This document shows positions 55,895 to 64,000 of a stretch of 64,000 nucleotides of DNA, one piece after another. Positions within the stretch are counted from its first letter, which is position 1. Each line of letters begins with the position of its first letter. This DNA is from Pseudoxanthomonas helianthi (GTDB taxonomy: Bacteria; Pseudomonadota; Gammaproteobacteria; Xanthomonadales; Xanthomonadaceae), in assembly GCF_017939625.1 (NCBI RefSeq), contig NZ_JAGKTC010000002.1:611592-675591 (forward strand), read 5' to 3'. The position numbers were made by a program, and so were the translations under genes. A model generated the notes under the pieces. It searched no databases and was not told the DNA's origin. It saw only the letters and a program-made list of their open reading frames with translations.

Positions 55895-57817
55895 TCACTT
55901 GCGCGCCGTGAAGATCGGGGTCAGGTAGTCCGGCTTGCCCTCGATGCGCTCCAGGTGCGGATAGCGCAGGCCGCCGTGGTAGTCGATCGGGATGCGGCGG
56001 TAACGGTCGAATTCCTTGACCATCAGCACGATCGGCTGCTTGCCGGTCTTCGCGGCCTTGACCGCCTCTTCCAGCGCTTCCTTGTCGTACTCCACGTCGT
56101 CGACCGCGACGATCTGGGTGCCGCTGCCGATGCCTGCATTGAACGCCGGGCTGTCCCAGCGTACGTCCGAGACCTTGCCGTCCTTGCCGATGCTCAGGCC
56201 CAGCGAATAGACGAAATCGGCCGTGCCGGCGCCGCGGCCGCCCTTGGACTGCGCCTTGGCATAGGCGTTGGGTTCGTCCTTGTAGACCAGCTTCCAGCCG
56301 CTGGCCTCGACGCCGCCGGTCAAGCCGGTCTTGCCGTCGAGGCGATCGCGCAGGAAGATGGCCCAGTCGTTCGCGACGACGCCGTTGAGGGTGGCGACCA
56401 CGTCCTCGAAGGTGTAGGTGTTCGGCGATTCCCACTTGCCGTCGTCGACGCCGAAGAAGGCCTTGGCGAAGTCGTCGAGCGATTTCTTGCCGCCGGTCTT
56501 CGCGCGGATCAGCGCGTCGGCTTCCAGCCAGATCATCTGGCCGGCGCTGTAGTAGTCCTCGCTCATCTGGTAGTTGCGGTACGCGCGCGGCGCGCGGCTG
56601 GCGATGATCGGGTCGTTGGTGGTGTCCTGCACGTTGCGCCAGGTCAGTCCGGGGCGGTTGTCGGCGTAGGTTGCGGCGACCAGCGCCAGCGCGTCGCGCG
56701 ACGCGTCCAGCGGGCGCATGCCGCTGCGCGCGGCCAGCACGTTGCCCCAGTACTGGGTCTGGCCTTCGTAGACCCACAACAGGCTGTCCTGCATCGGCAC
56801 GTTGAGGTTCGGCGTCCACAGGTCCTTGCCGCGGCGGTACTTGCCGTTCCACGAGTGGGTGTATTCGTGCGCGAGCAGGTCGGAGAAGCCGGCCTTCTCG
56901 TTCCAGCCGGTGAAATAGTCGGTGCCCACGCCGTTTTCGCTGCTGCGCTGGTGCTCCAGGCCGTTGCCGCTCATCTGGTCGGACAGCGAGAACAGGAACT
57001 GGTAGTGGTCGTAGTGCTGCGCGCCGTACAGCTTCAGCGCCTGCTCGACCATGGTCTTGTGGATCTTGATCTGTTCGGGCTTGGCTTCGAGGTACTTGGG
57101 CGCGTCGGCGACCACGCCCAGCTTCACCGGCACCTTGCTGCCGGCCGGGGTCAGGTCGATCTGCTTGGCGTAGCGGCCGGCGAAGATCGGCGAGTCGACG
57201 TAGGTGTCGAAGGACACGTCCTGGTAGTCGACGGTATCGCCGTTGCGGCCCTGTTCGTGCATCGCGGTGAACGCGGTCCAGCCGGCGGGATAGGTGATGC
57301 GCGGGTCGAACATGATCCTGCTGCCGTAATGCCCCGCCGGGTACAGCACGGCGGCGATGGTCTTCAGGTTCAGCATGTTCGGAGCCATCGCCACGCCGCC
57401 CTGCGAACTGTCGGTGGGCGTCAGGTAATCGAACTCGGCGGTGATTTCGTTCACGCCCTGCGGCACGACGAGGTGGAAGGCGTTGACGTCGAGGGTGTCG
57501 CGCTTCCATTCCAGCTTCTGGCCGCCGGCCTTGGACGTTCCTGTGTAAAACCGGATGCCGGCGATCTTGTCGATCGGGTTGCGCGGCGTGTGGCCGCCCG
57601 GGACCCACTTGGGATACAGCAGGGTCAGCTCGCCCGGCGCGACCGGGATGGTTTCCTTCACCCGGAAGATGCGCTGCGACAGGTTGGTGGCGTCGATCTC
57701 GATCCGGATCGTGCCCGGCGCGTACGGCACGTCCTGCGGCGCCGGTATTTCGGCCTGGGCGGCGAATGGCAGGGACAGGGCGGCGAACAGTGCGCAGGCG
57801 AGGCGGGACGGGGTCAT
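55895..57817 (-). CDS. M61 family metallopeptidase (glycyl aminopeptidase type)
   Basis: 640 residues with a Sec signal ([17 protein letters not shown]). The M61 catalytic domain has HEYTH at 317-321 within [17 protein letters not shown], and [11 protein letters not shown] about 30 residues on supplies the third ligand Glu. The C-terminal 100 residues hold a PDZ domain ([35 protein letters not shown]). Such enzymes are periplasmic or secreted aminopeptidases that release N-terminal Gly or Ala. It is set between accA and dnaE, where it is not usual. Confidence 0.94.
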   Translation of the reverse strand: MTPSRLACALFAALSLPFAAQAEIPAPQDVPYAPGTIRIEIDATNLSQRIFRVKETIPVAPGELTLLYPKWVPGGHTPRNPIDKIAGIRFYTGTSKAGGQKLEWKRDTLDVNAFHLVVPQGVNEITAEFDYLTPTDSSQGGVAMAPNMLNLKTIAAVLYPAGHYGSRIMFDPRITYPAGWTAFTAMHEQGRNGDTVDYQDVSFDTYVDSPIFAGRYAKQIDLTPAGSKVPVKLGVVADAPKYLEAKPEQIKIHKTMVEQALKLYGAQHYDHYQFLFSLSDQMSGNGLEHQRSSENGVGTDYFTGWNEKAGFSDLLAHEYTHSWNGKYRRGKDLWTPNLNVPMQDSLLWVYEGQTQYWGNVLAARSGMRPLDASRDALALVAATYADNRPGLTWRNVQDTTNDPIIASRAPRAYRNYQMSEDYYSAGQMIWLEADALIRAKTGGKKSLDDFAKAFFGVDDGKWESPNTYTFEDVVATLNGVVANDWAIFLRDRLDGKTGLTGGVEASGWKLVYKDEPNAYAKAQSKGGRGAGTADFVYSLGLSIGKDGKVSDVRWDSPAFNAGIGSGTQIVAVDDVEYDKEALEEAVKAAKTGKQPIVLMVKEFDRYRRIPIDYHGGLRYPHLERIEGKPDYLTPIFTARK

Positions 57818-57901
57818 CGGCGGCTCCGGGACGGTAATGCGGAATTCAGCAGTTTCGGCCGCAGGGGCATCGGCCTGCCTGTGCCGATGGTCATTGGCCG
57901 G

Positions 57902-60900
57902 TCAGTTGGCCCACGGCCGCGAGATGGCGACCTTGACCGTGCGGATGCCCGGCTGCGCGCGCAGGGCGTCGATCAGGCCGCTGTCGACCCGTACCGACTT
58001 GGGGCCGTTGAGGTCGAGCAGGCCGCCGACGCGGCGTTCGCGGCCCTGCAGCAGCAGGTCGAGGCGCAGCGGCGTGGCACCGGGGCGATGCGTCGCCAGC
58101 AACGCGTCGAGGCGCTCCATCAGGCCCGGTTCGCGCAGGTCCAGTCGCAGCGACAGCCGCTGCGCGTGCTGTGCGCACAACTGGTCGTAATCCCAGCACT
58201 GGCGGATGCGCAGGCTGTAGCCGCCGTTGAATTCGTCCTCGCGCAGGCCGCCGCGCACCACCAGCAGGCGGTCGCGGGTCAGCAGGTGGCCGAACTCGGC
58301 CATGGCGTCGGAGAACACGCTGCATTCGACCCGGCCGCGTCCGTCTTCCAGTTGCACGAACACCTGGCTGTCGCCCTTGCGGCGCACGCCGACGACCTGG
58401 CCGGCCAGCACCACGTTGACCTCGGCGCGCCAGCCCTTCTTTTCGCCGGACGACTGGCTGGCGCAGAGCCTGTCGAGGTCGCCCAGGTCGTGGCCGACCA
58501 GCGCCTTCAGGTCGTCGCGGTAAGGGTCGACCGGATGCCCGCTGAGATAATGGCCGAGGGTTTCGCGTTCGCCGTTGAGTTTCTGCGACAGCGGCCAGTC
58601 GTCGGCTTCGGGCAGTTCGACATGGATGTCTTCGCCGCTGGGCGAGCTCGATCCGAACATGTCGACGATGCCGGCATTGCGGTTCTTGTTGATCTGGTCG
58701 ATGGCCTTCAACACTTCCGGCAACTGCAAGGCCAGCGAAGCGCGATTGCGGCCCAGCGCATCGAGCGCGCCGGCGTTGATCAGCGCTTCCAGCGCGCGCT
58801 TGTTGAGCTTGGACGAATCGACGCGCTTGCAGAAATCCAGCAGGTCGCGGAACGTTCCGCCTTCATTGCGCGCTTCGACGATGGCTTCGCAAACGCCCTG
58901 GCCGACGCCTTTCACCGCGCCCAGGCCGTAGCGCACCGTATCCGCGTCGGTGGCGACGAACATGTAGTCGGAGTGGTTGACGTCCGGTGGCAGCACCTGC
59001 AGGTCCAGCCCGCGCGCTTCGTCGAGGAAACCGACCACCTTGTCGGTCTTGTCCATGTCCGACGACAGCGTCGCGGCCATGAACTCGGCCGGGTAGTGCT
59101 TCTTCAGCCACGCGGTCTGGTAGGCGACCAGCGAATACGCGGCGGCATGCGACTTGTTGAAGCCGTAGCCCGCGAACTTCTCCATCAGGTCGAAGATCTC
59201 GTCGGCCTTGGCCGTGCCCACGCCGCCGCGCGCCGCGCCCTCGCGGAAGACCTCGCGCTGCTTGGCCATTTCCGCCGGCACTTTCTTGCCCATCGCGCGG
59301 CGCAGCAGGTCGGCGCCGCCGAGCGAGTAGCCGCCGACGATCTGCGCCATCTGCATGACCTGCTCCTGGTAGACCATGATGCCGTAGGTCTCCTGCAGCA
59401 TGGCTTCGGTGCGCGGATCGGGATACTCGAACTGTTCGGTGCCGTGCTTGCGCGCGACGAACGACGGGATCATCTCCATCGGGCCGGGGCGGTACAGCGC
59501 GTTCAGCGCGATCAGGTCCTCGAAGCGGTCGGGCTTGGCTTCCTTCAAGGCGCGGCGCATGCCCGAGGATTCGAACTGGAATACCGAGCCGGTGTTGCCG
59601 TTGGCGAACACGTCGCGATAGACGCTCGCGTCGTCCAGCGGAATCGCGGTGATGTCGACCGGCTCCTTGCCTTCCTTGGCGCGCCGCGCGTTGATCGCCT
59701 TCACCGCCCAGTCGATGATGGTCAGCGTGCGCAGGCCGAGGAAGTCGAACTTGACCAGGCCCACCGCTTCGACGTCGTCCTTGTCGAACTGGGTCACCGG
59801 GTTGCGGCCGAGCGTGCCGTGGTCGTGTTCGGCGAACAGCGGGCAGAAGTCGGACAGCGGCGACGGCGAGATCACCACGCCGCCGGCGTGCTTGCCGGCG
59901 TTGCGGGTCAGGTCTTCCAGCTGCAGCGCCAGGTCGACCAGGTCGCGAACGTCGTCTTCGCTCTCGTAGCGCTGCTTGAACTCGGCGACGACGCGGTCGG
60001 GTTCCTTCTGCGAACGCTTGCTGCGGCCGATGGCGTCTTCCAGCGTCAGCGGGTCGGCCGGCTGCAACGGGATCAGCTTGGTCAGGCTGTCGACGAAGCC
60101 GTAGGGGAAGCCGAGCACGCGGCCGGCGTCGCGCAGCACCGCCTTCGCCGCCATCGTGCCGTAGGTGATGATCTGCGACACGCGGTCGCGGCCGTACTTG
60201 CGGGCGACATAGTCGATCACCTCGTCGCGCCGGTCCATGCAGAAGTCGATGTCGAAGTCGGGCATCGACACGCGTTCCGGATTGAGGAAGCGTTCGAACA
60301 GCAGGTTGTACGGCAGCGGGTCGAGGTCGGTGATCTGCAGCGCCCACGCGACCAGCGAGCCGGCACCAGAACCGCGGCCCGGACCGATCGGAATGCCCTG
60401 GTGCTTGCCCCACTGGATGAAGTCGGCCACGATCAGGAAGTAGCCGGGGAAACCCATCTTGATGATGGTGTCCAGCTCGAACTCGAGGCGGGCGAAGTAG
60501 TCCTCGCGGGTCTTGCCCGGCGCCAGCGGGTTCTTCTGCAGGCGCGCTTCCAGGCCGCTGCGCGCTTCGCTGCGGATCCAGCTGTCCAGGGTTTCGTCGT
60601 CGGGCACCGGATAGGCGGGCAGGAAGTACGTGCCCAGGTTCATCTCGAGGTTGCAGCGCTGGGCCAGCGCGACGGTGTTGTCCAAGGCGTCGGGAACGTC
60701 GGCGAACAGCGCGGCCATTTCCTCGGCCGACTTCAGGTATTGCTCGGCGTTGTACTCGCGCGGGCGTTTCGGATCGTCGAGCACGCGGCCCGAGGCGATG
60801 CACACGCGCGCCTCGTGCGCCTCGAAGCCATCGCGGTCGAGGAAACGCACGTCGTTGCTGGCGATCACCGGCAGGCCACGCGATACCGATGCGTGCAATG

Positions 60901-61483
60901 CGAATTGATTGAACGCATCCTCGCCGTCGCGGCCGGTGCGGGTCAGCTCGAGGTGCACGTCTTCGCCGAACGCACGCTGCCAGTCGGCGAGTTGCAGTTC
61001 GGCCAGGTCGTGGCGACCGCCGGCGGCGAGACGTCCGGCCAGGCTGTGGCGGCCCAGGATCGCGAACAGGCCCTCATGGTCTTCGCGCAGCCACTCCGGA
61101 TCGATCGCCACGCCGTCGGCGCGATGGCCCTGCAGCCATGCGCGGGTCAGCAGGCGCGACAACGACAGGTAGCCTGTGCGGTCGCGGCACAACAGGGTGA
61201 CCATCGAAGGCGCATCGCCGCCATCGGCGATGCTGACGTCGGCGCCGGCGATGGGCTTGATCCCGACGCTCTCGGCGGCCTTGAAGAACTTGACCAGCGC
61301 GAACAGGTTGTTGCGGTCGGTCAGCGCCAGCGAAGGCAGCTGCAGCTCCACCGCGCGACTGAGGATGTTCGGCCGCTTGGCCTTGTCCGGGCGCGCTTCA
61401 TCCGGCTTCTCGGGCACTCGGATGATCGAATCCGCCATCGAGAATTCGGTGTGGACGTGCAGGTGGATGAAGCGCGGGGACAT
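57902..61483 (-). CDS. dnaE: DNA polymerase III subunit alpha
   Basis: 1193-residue replicative polymerase. An N-terminal PHP domain begins FIHLHVHTEFSMADSI; the palm has PDFDIDFCMDRRDEV with the catalytic aspartates Asp409 and Asp411 (E. coli 401, 403), followed by the fingers (VSQIITYGTMAAKAVLRDAGRV), the GYGFNKSHAAAYSLVAYQTAWLK tandem-HhH region and a C-terminal OB fold (VNVVLAGQVVGVRRKGDSQVFVQLEDGRGRVECSVF). Length is near E. coli (1160). Next to rnhB as usual. Confidence 0.98.
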   Translation of the reverse strand: MSPRFIHLHVHTEFSMADSIIRVPEKPDEARPDKAKRPNILSRAVELQLPSLALTDRNNLFALVKFFKAAESVGIKPIAGADVSIADGGDAPSMVTLLCRDRTGYLSLSRLLTRAWLQGHRADGVAIDPEWLREDHEGLFAILGRHSLAGRLAAGGRHDLAELQLADWQRAFGEDVHLELTRTGRDGEDAFNQFALHASVSRGLPVIASNDVRFLDRDGFEAHEARVCIASGRVLDDPKRPREYNAEQYLKSAEEMAALFADVPDALDNTVALAQRCNLEMNLGTYFLPAYPVPDDETLDSWIRSEARSGLEARLQKNPLAPGKTREDYFARLEFELDTIIKMGFPGYFLIVADFIQWGKHQGIPIGPGRGSGAGSLVAWALQITDLDPLPYNLLFERFLNPERVSMPDFDIDFCMDRRDEVIDYVARKYGRDRVSQIITYGTMAAKAVLRDAGRVLGFPYGFVDSLTKLIPLQPADPLTLEDAIGRSKRSQKEPDRVVAEFKQRYESEDDVRDLVDLALQLEDLTRNAGKHAGGVVISPSPLSDFCPLFAEHDHGTLGRNPVTQFDKDDVEAVGLVKFDFLGLRTLTIIDWAVKAINARRAKEGKEPVDITAIPLDDASVYRDVFANGNTGSVFQFESSGMRRALKEAKPDRFEDLIALNALYRPGPMEMIPSFVARKHGTEQFEYPDPRTEAMLQETYGIMVYQEQVMQMAQIVGGYSLGGADLLRRAMGKKVPAEMAKQREVFREGAARGGVGTAKADEIFDLMEKFAGYGFNKSHAAAYSLVAYQTAWLKKHYPAEFMAATLSSDMDKTDKVVGFLDEARGLDLQVLPPDVNHSDYMFVATDADTVRYGLGAVKGVGQGVCEAIVEARNEGGTFRDLLDFCKRVDSSKLNKRALEALINAGALDALGRNRASLALQLPEVLKAIDQINKNRNAGIVDMFGSSSPSGEDIHVELPEADDWPLSQKLNGERETLGHYLSGHPVDPYRDDLKALVGHDLGDLDRLCASQSSGEKKGWRAEVNVVLAGQVVGVRRKGDSQVFVQLEDGRGRVECSVFSDAMAEFGHLLTRDRLLVVRGGLREDEFNGGYSLRIRQCWDYDQLCAQHAQRLSLRLDLREPGLMERLDALLATHRPGATPLRLDLLLQGRERRVGGLLDLNGPKSVRVDSGLIDALRAQPGIRTVKVAISRPWAN

Positions 61484-61555
61484 GCGGAAGCCAGCCTACC
61501 GGCAGGGGGGTGGGGCGACAAGGCTTGACAGCCGAAAGCTCGGAAAACCCGCGCT

Positions 61556-62167
61556 TCAGTCCTGCCCCGTGGCACGTACCGGGGCGAAACTGCGCCGGTG
61601 CTGCGGGCAGGGGCCGTGTTCGGCCAGCGCGGCCAGGTGCATCGGAGTGGGATAGCCCTTGTGCAGGTCGAAGCCGTATTGCGGCCATTGCGCGTGCAAC
61701 CCGCACATGTGCCGGTCGCGGGCGACCTTGGCCAGGATCGATGCGGCCATGATCGCCGGCTCGATGGCGTCGCCGCCGATCAGCGCCTCGGCCGGGCACG
61801 GCATGTCCTTCGGCACCTTGTTGCCGTCGATGCGCGCGAACACGGCGGCAGGCTGCAGCGCCATCACGGCACGGCGCATGCCGACCAGGGTGGCCTGCAG
61901 GATGTTCAGGCGGTCGATCTCGTCGGCTTCGACGAATTCGATGCGCCACGCCAGCGCACATTCGACGATCTGCGGGTACAGGGCTTCGCGCCGCGCTTCG
62001 CTCAGCTTCTTCGAATCGTCCAACCCGGCGATCGGACGCGCGGGATCGAGGATGACCGCGGCCACCGCGACCGGACCAGCCAGCGGCCCGCGGCCGGCTT
62101 CGTCCACGCCCGCGACCAGGACGGAATCCGCAACAGGAAACAGCGGCAGCGACGTGAGCTTGGTCAT
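61556..62167 (-). CDS. rnhB: Ribonuclease HII
   Basis: 203-residue nuclease that cuts RNA in DNA hybrids and at single ribonucleotides. [20 protein letters not shown] carries the metal-binding Asp22 and Glu23; [17 protein letters not shown] and [33 protein letters not shown] hold the other acidic residues. Its ATG overlaps the lpxB stop by four bases (62164-62167), so the genes are translationally coupled. Confidence 0.97.
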   Translation of the reverse strand: MTKLTSLPLFPVADSVLVAGVDEAGRGPLAGPVAVAAVILDPARPIAGLDDSKKLSEARREALYPQIVECALAWRIEFVEADEIDRLNILQATLVGMRRAVMALQPAAVFARIDGNKVPKDMPCPAEALIGGDAIEPAIMAASILAKVARDRHMCGLHAQWPQYGFDLHKGYPTPMHLAALAEHGPCPQHRRSFAPVRATGQD

Positions 62168-63327
62168 GGCCTGGAGGCGTCCAGCAATTCCGCGACGGCG
62201 TCCGCCGCACGCGCGGAAGCATCTTGGCGCAGCTGTTCGTGCAGGCGCAGGTATTCCGGCTGCAGCGCGGCGACGGCGGCCGGGTCGCGCAACCAGTGCA
62301 GTACGGCTGCGGCGAGTTGCTCCGGCGTGCAGTCATCCTGCATCAATTCGGGTGCGAGGTCGTGGCCGGCGAGAACGTTGGGCAGCGCATAGCGTTCGGT
62401 CTTCAGCATGCCGAACGACTTGACGATGCGGTAGGTCAACGGGGCGATGCGGTACCCGACCACCATCGGCTGCTTGGCCAGCATCGCTTCCAATGCCGCG
62501 GTGCCGGAGGCGAGCAGGGTCGCATCGGCGGCGTACAGGCATTCGCGCGCCTGCCCATCGAGCAAGCGCACGTTCGGCAGCTGGAACTTCGCGAGTTGCG
62601 CTTCCAGCGCCTGCCGACACGCGGCATTGGCGGCGGGAACGACGATGTGCAGTTCCGCGACGGCGTCCGCGACGAGTTTCGCCGCCGCGAGGAACGGTTC
62701 GGCCAGTCGCGCGATTTCGCCGAGGCGCGAGCCGGGCAACACGGCCAGCACCGGGGCGTCGGCAGGCAGCCCGAGCCGTTCCCGGGCAGTGGCGCGGTCG
62801 GGATGCAGCGGGATTTCGTCGGCCATCGGATGGCCGACGAAACGCGCATCGACGCCGTGCCTGGCGTAGATCGGCGGCTCCATCGGGAACAGGCACAACA
62901 CGCGATCGGCACTGAGCCCGATCTTCCGCGCGCGTTCCTCGCGCCATGCCCACACCGACGGGCTGACGTAATGCACGGTGCGCACGCCACGCTGCTTCAG
63001 CCACCGCTCGACGCCCAGGTTGAAGTCCGGGGCGTCGATGCCGACGAACACGTCCGGTTTCCACGACAGCACGCGTTGGCGGAATTGCCTGCGCAGCTTC
63101 AGCAGGCGCGGCAGGTGGCGCAGCACCTCGGCCAGGCCCATCACGGCCAGTTCGCCGCAGTCGTACCAGGTGTCGCAAGCGGCCGCGCGCATCGCATCGC
63201 CGCCGATGCCGGCGAACTCCGCATCGGGATAACGCTTGCGCAATTCCGCGATCAGCCCCGCGCCGAGACCGTCGCCGGAAGCCTCGCCGGCCACCAGCGC
63301 GATGCGCCTGGTGGGGGCAGTAGGCAT
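62164..63327 (-). CDS. lpxB: Lipid-A-disaccharide synthase
   Basis: 387-residue glycosyltransferase (GT19) that joins UDP-2,3-diacylglucosamine and lipid X at the inner membrane. Marks: [21 protein letters not shown] at the start, the [30 protein letters not shown] loop, [35 protein letters not shown] and [22 protein letters not shown]. It is coupled at both ends: TGATG with lpxA (one-base overlap at 63327) and ATGA with rnhB. Confidence 0.97.
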   Translation of the reverse strand: MPTAPTRRIALVAGEASGDGLGAGLIAELRKRYPDAEFAGIGGDAMRAAACDTWYDCGELAVMGLAEVLRHLPRLLKLRRQFRQRVLSWKPDVFVGIDAPDFNLGVERWLKQRGVRTVHYVSPSVWAWREERARKIGLSADRVLCLFPMEPPIYARHGVDARFVGHPMADEIPLHPDRATARERLGLPADAPVLAVLPGSRLGEIARLAEPFLAAAKLVADAVAELHIVVPAANAACRQALEAQLAKFQLPNVRLLDGQARECLYAADATLLASGTAALEAMLAKQPMVVGYRIAPLTYRIVKSFGMLKTERYALPNVLAGHDLAPELMQDDCTPEQLAAAVLHWLRDPAAVAALQPEYLRLHEQLRQDASARAADAVAELLDASRP

Positions 63328-64000
63328 CAGCGTTGCAGCGGCCGTTCGCCGCTTTCGATGAAGTCGAGCAGGTCGCGCACGTCGGCGCTGCCGGCGGCCT
63401 GTTCGGCGAGCTGTTGCTTGGCTTCGGCCAATGGCAGGCCCGCGACGTACAGCGTGCGGTAGGCGCGCTTGATCGCCGCGATGCGCTCGGCGTCGAAACC
63501 GCGGCGCTTCAGGCCTTCGCTGTTGATGCCGCGCGGGCGGCCATTGGCTTCGCCGGCCACCATGGTGAACGGCGGCACGTCGCCGGTCAGCAGCACGCCC
63601 ATGCCGATGAAGGCGTGGGCGCCGATCCGGCAGAACTGGTGCGCGCCGGCGAAGCCGCTCATGATCACCCAGTCACCGACGCCGACGTGCCCGGCCAAGG
63701 TGGCGTTGTTGGAGAACACGCAGTGGTTGCCGACGATGCAGTCGTGGGCGACGTGGGTGTAGGCGAGCAGCAGGTTGTCGTTGCCGATGCGGGTGACGCC
63801 GCCGCCGTCGCCGGTGCCGCGGTTCAAGGTGACGAACTCGCGGACGATGTTGCGGTCGCCGATCACCAGCTCGGTGCGTTCGCCGCGGAACTTCTTGTCC
63901 TGCGGATCGCCGCCGATGGCGGCATGGCCGACGAAGTGGTTGTCGCGGCCGATGCGGGCCGGCCCGGTGATGCTGCAATGCGCGCCGACGACGCTGCCGT
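63327..64000 (-). CDS. lpxA: UDP-N-acetylglucosamine acyltransferase, 5' part beyond window
   Basis: First enzyme of lipid A synthesis, moving an acyl chain from ACP to UDP-GlcNAc. The frame continues to the window edge; residues visible there ([20 protein letters not shown]) are left-handed beta-helix repeats, so the start lies outside. [20 protein letters not shown] contains the catalytic His (E. coli His125); [18 protein letters not shown] and the C-terminal helical bundle follow. The open frame's first Met at 63866 is internal. Its stop overlaps the lpxB start (TGATG). Confidence 0.96.
   Translation of the reverse strand, partial: GSVVGAHCSITGPARIGRDNHFVGHAAIGGDPQDKKFRGERTELVIGDRNIVREFVTLNRGTGDGGGVTRIGNDNLLLAYTHVAHDCIVGNHCVFSNNATLAGHVGVGDWVIMSGFAGAHQFCRIGAHAFIGMGVLLTGDVPPFTMVAGEANGRPRGINSEGLKRRGFDAERIAAIKRAYRTLYVAGLPLAEAKQQLAEQAAGSADVRDLLDFIESGERPLQR

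Noticed and set aside
55802..61528. A 1908-codon open frame on the plus strand over dnaE, M61 and spacer
   Set aside because: It is antisense to dnaE and M61, both certain, and its translation is low-complexity (rich in Arg, Val, Gln, His) with no domain. High GC leaves stop codons rare.

Overview
The window is a stretch of chromosome from a high-GC gammaproteobacterium of the Xanthomonadaceae, most likely Lysobacter or a close relative (Luteimonas, Pseudoxanthomonas and Thermomonas are alternatives). The evidence is the gene content and order (folP-miaA-hfq, leuS-lptE-holA-nadD-rsfS-rlmH, maf-rng-yhdP-tldD, lpxA-lpxB-rnhB-dnaE-accA), the many secreted metallopeptidases, and gene spacers filled with palindromic repeats. 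Nearly all of it is coding. I saw no tRNA, rRNA, transposase, integrase, prophage or CRISPR array.

Layout. 1-2.7 kb: the end of folP, a 619-base spacer with a nested inverted repeat and a cluster of DnaA-box-like sites, then miaA and hfq. 2.8-8 kb: an ExoD-type membrane protein and a CNNM/CBS protein (minus strand), a DUF47-Pit phosphate pair, an alkyltransferase-like protein and a rhomboid protease. 8.1-15.4 kb (minus): two M13 peptidase paralogues, one with a broken zinc site, and an M16 pair of one catalytic and one non-catalytic subunit. 15.5-18.8 kb (minus): a LysM-FecR periplasmic protein overlapping a CHASE2-GGDEF diguanylate cyclase. 19-25.9 kb: an FAD oxidoreductase, YceI, DUF2214, a serine hydrolase, a queuosine-precursor transporter, DUF502, a hotdog protein and a CnoX-like thioredoxin.

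26-32.4 kb: leuS, lptE, holA, nadD, rsfS, rlmH. 32.6-36.3 kb (minus): a TonB-dependent receptor followed by a TonB-like protein with a Fur-box-like site ahead of it. 36.7-47.7 kb: a SIMPL lipoprotein, maf, rng, yhdP, tldD, darP (minus) and pmbA. 47.8-50.8 kb: DUF4870, then a DUF1800/DUF1501 pair with a Tat signal on the second protein. 50.8-64 kb (mostly minus): ispA, xseB, tilS, a low-GC signal-peptidase-like gene facing the other way, a TPR membrane protein, accA, an M61 peptidase, dnaE, rnhB, lpxB and the 3' part of lpxA.

What stands out. (1) The spacers hold at least seven kinds of long inverted repeat. In the main family the two arms change together from copy to copy, so base pairing is kept while the sequence drifts. 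Several copies carry a further short palindrome inside one arm. (2) One M13 protein has lost the second histidine of HExxH and a second catalytic histidine, next to an intact paralogue. (3) A signal-peptidase-like protein has histidine where bacterial enzymes have the catalytic lysine, in a gene of about 55% GC set among genes near 70%. (4) The LysM-FecR/CHASE2-GGDEF pair looks like an envelope-sensing c-di-GMP unit. No single large novel system is obvious; these are the best leads.
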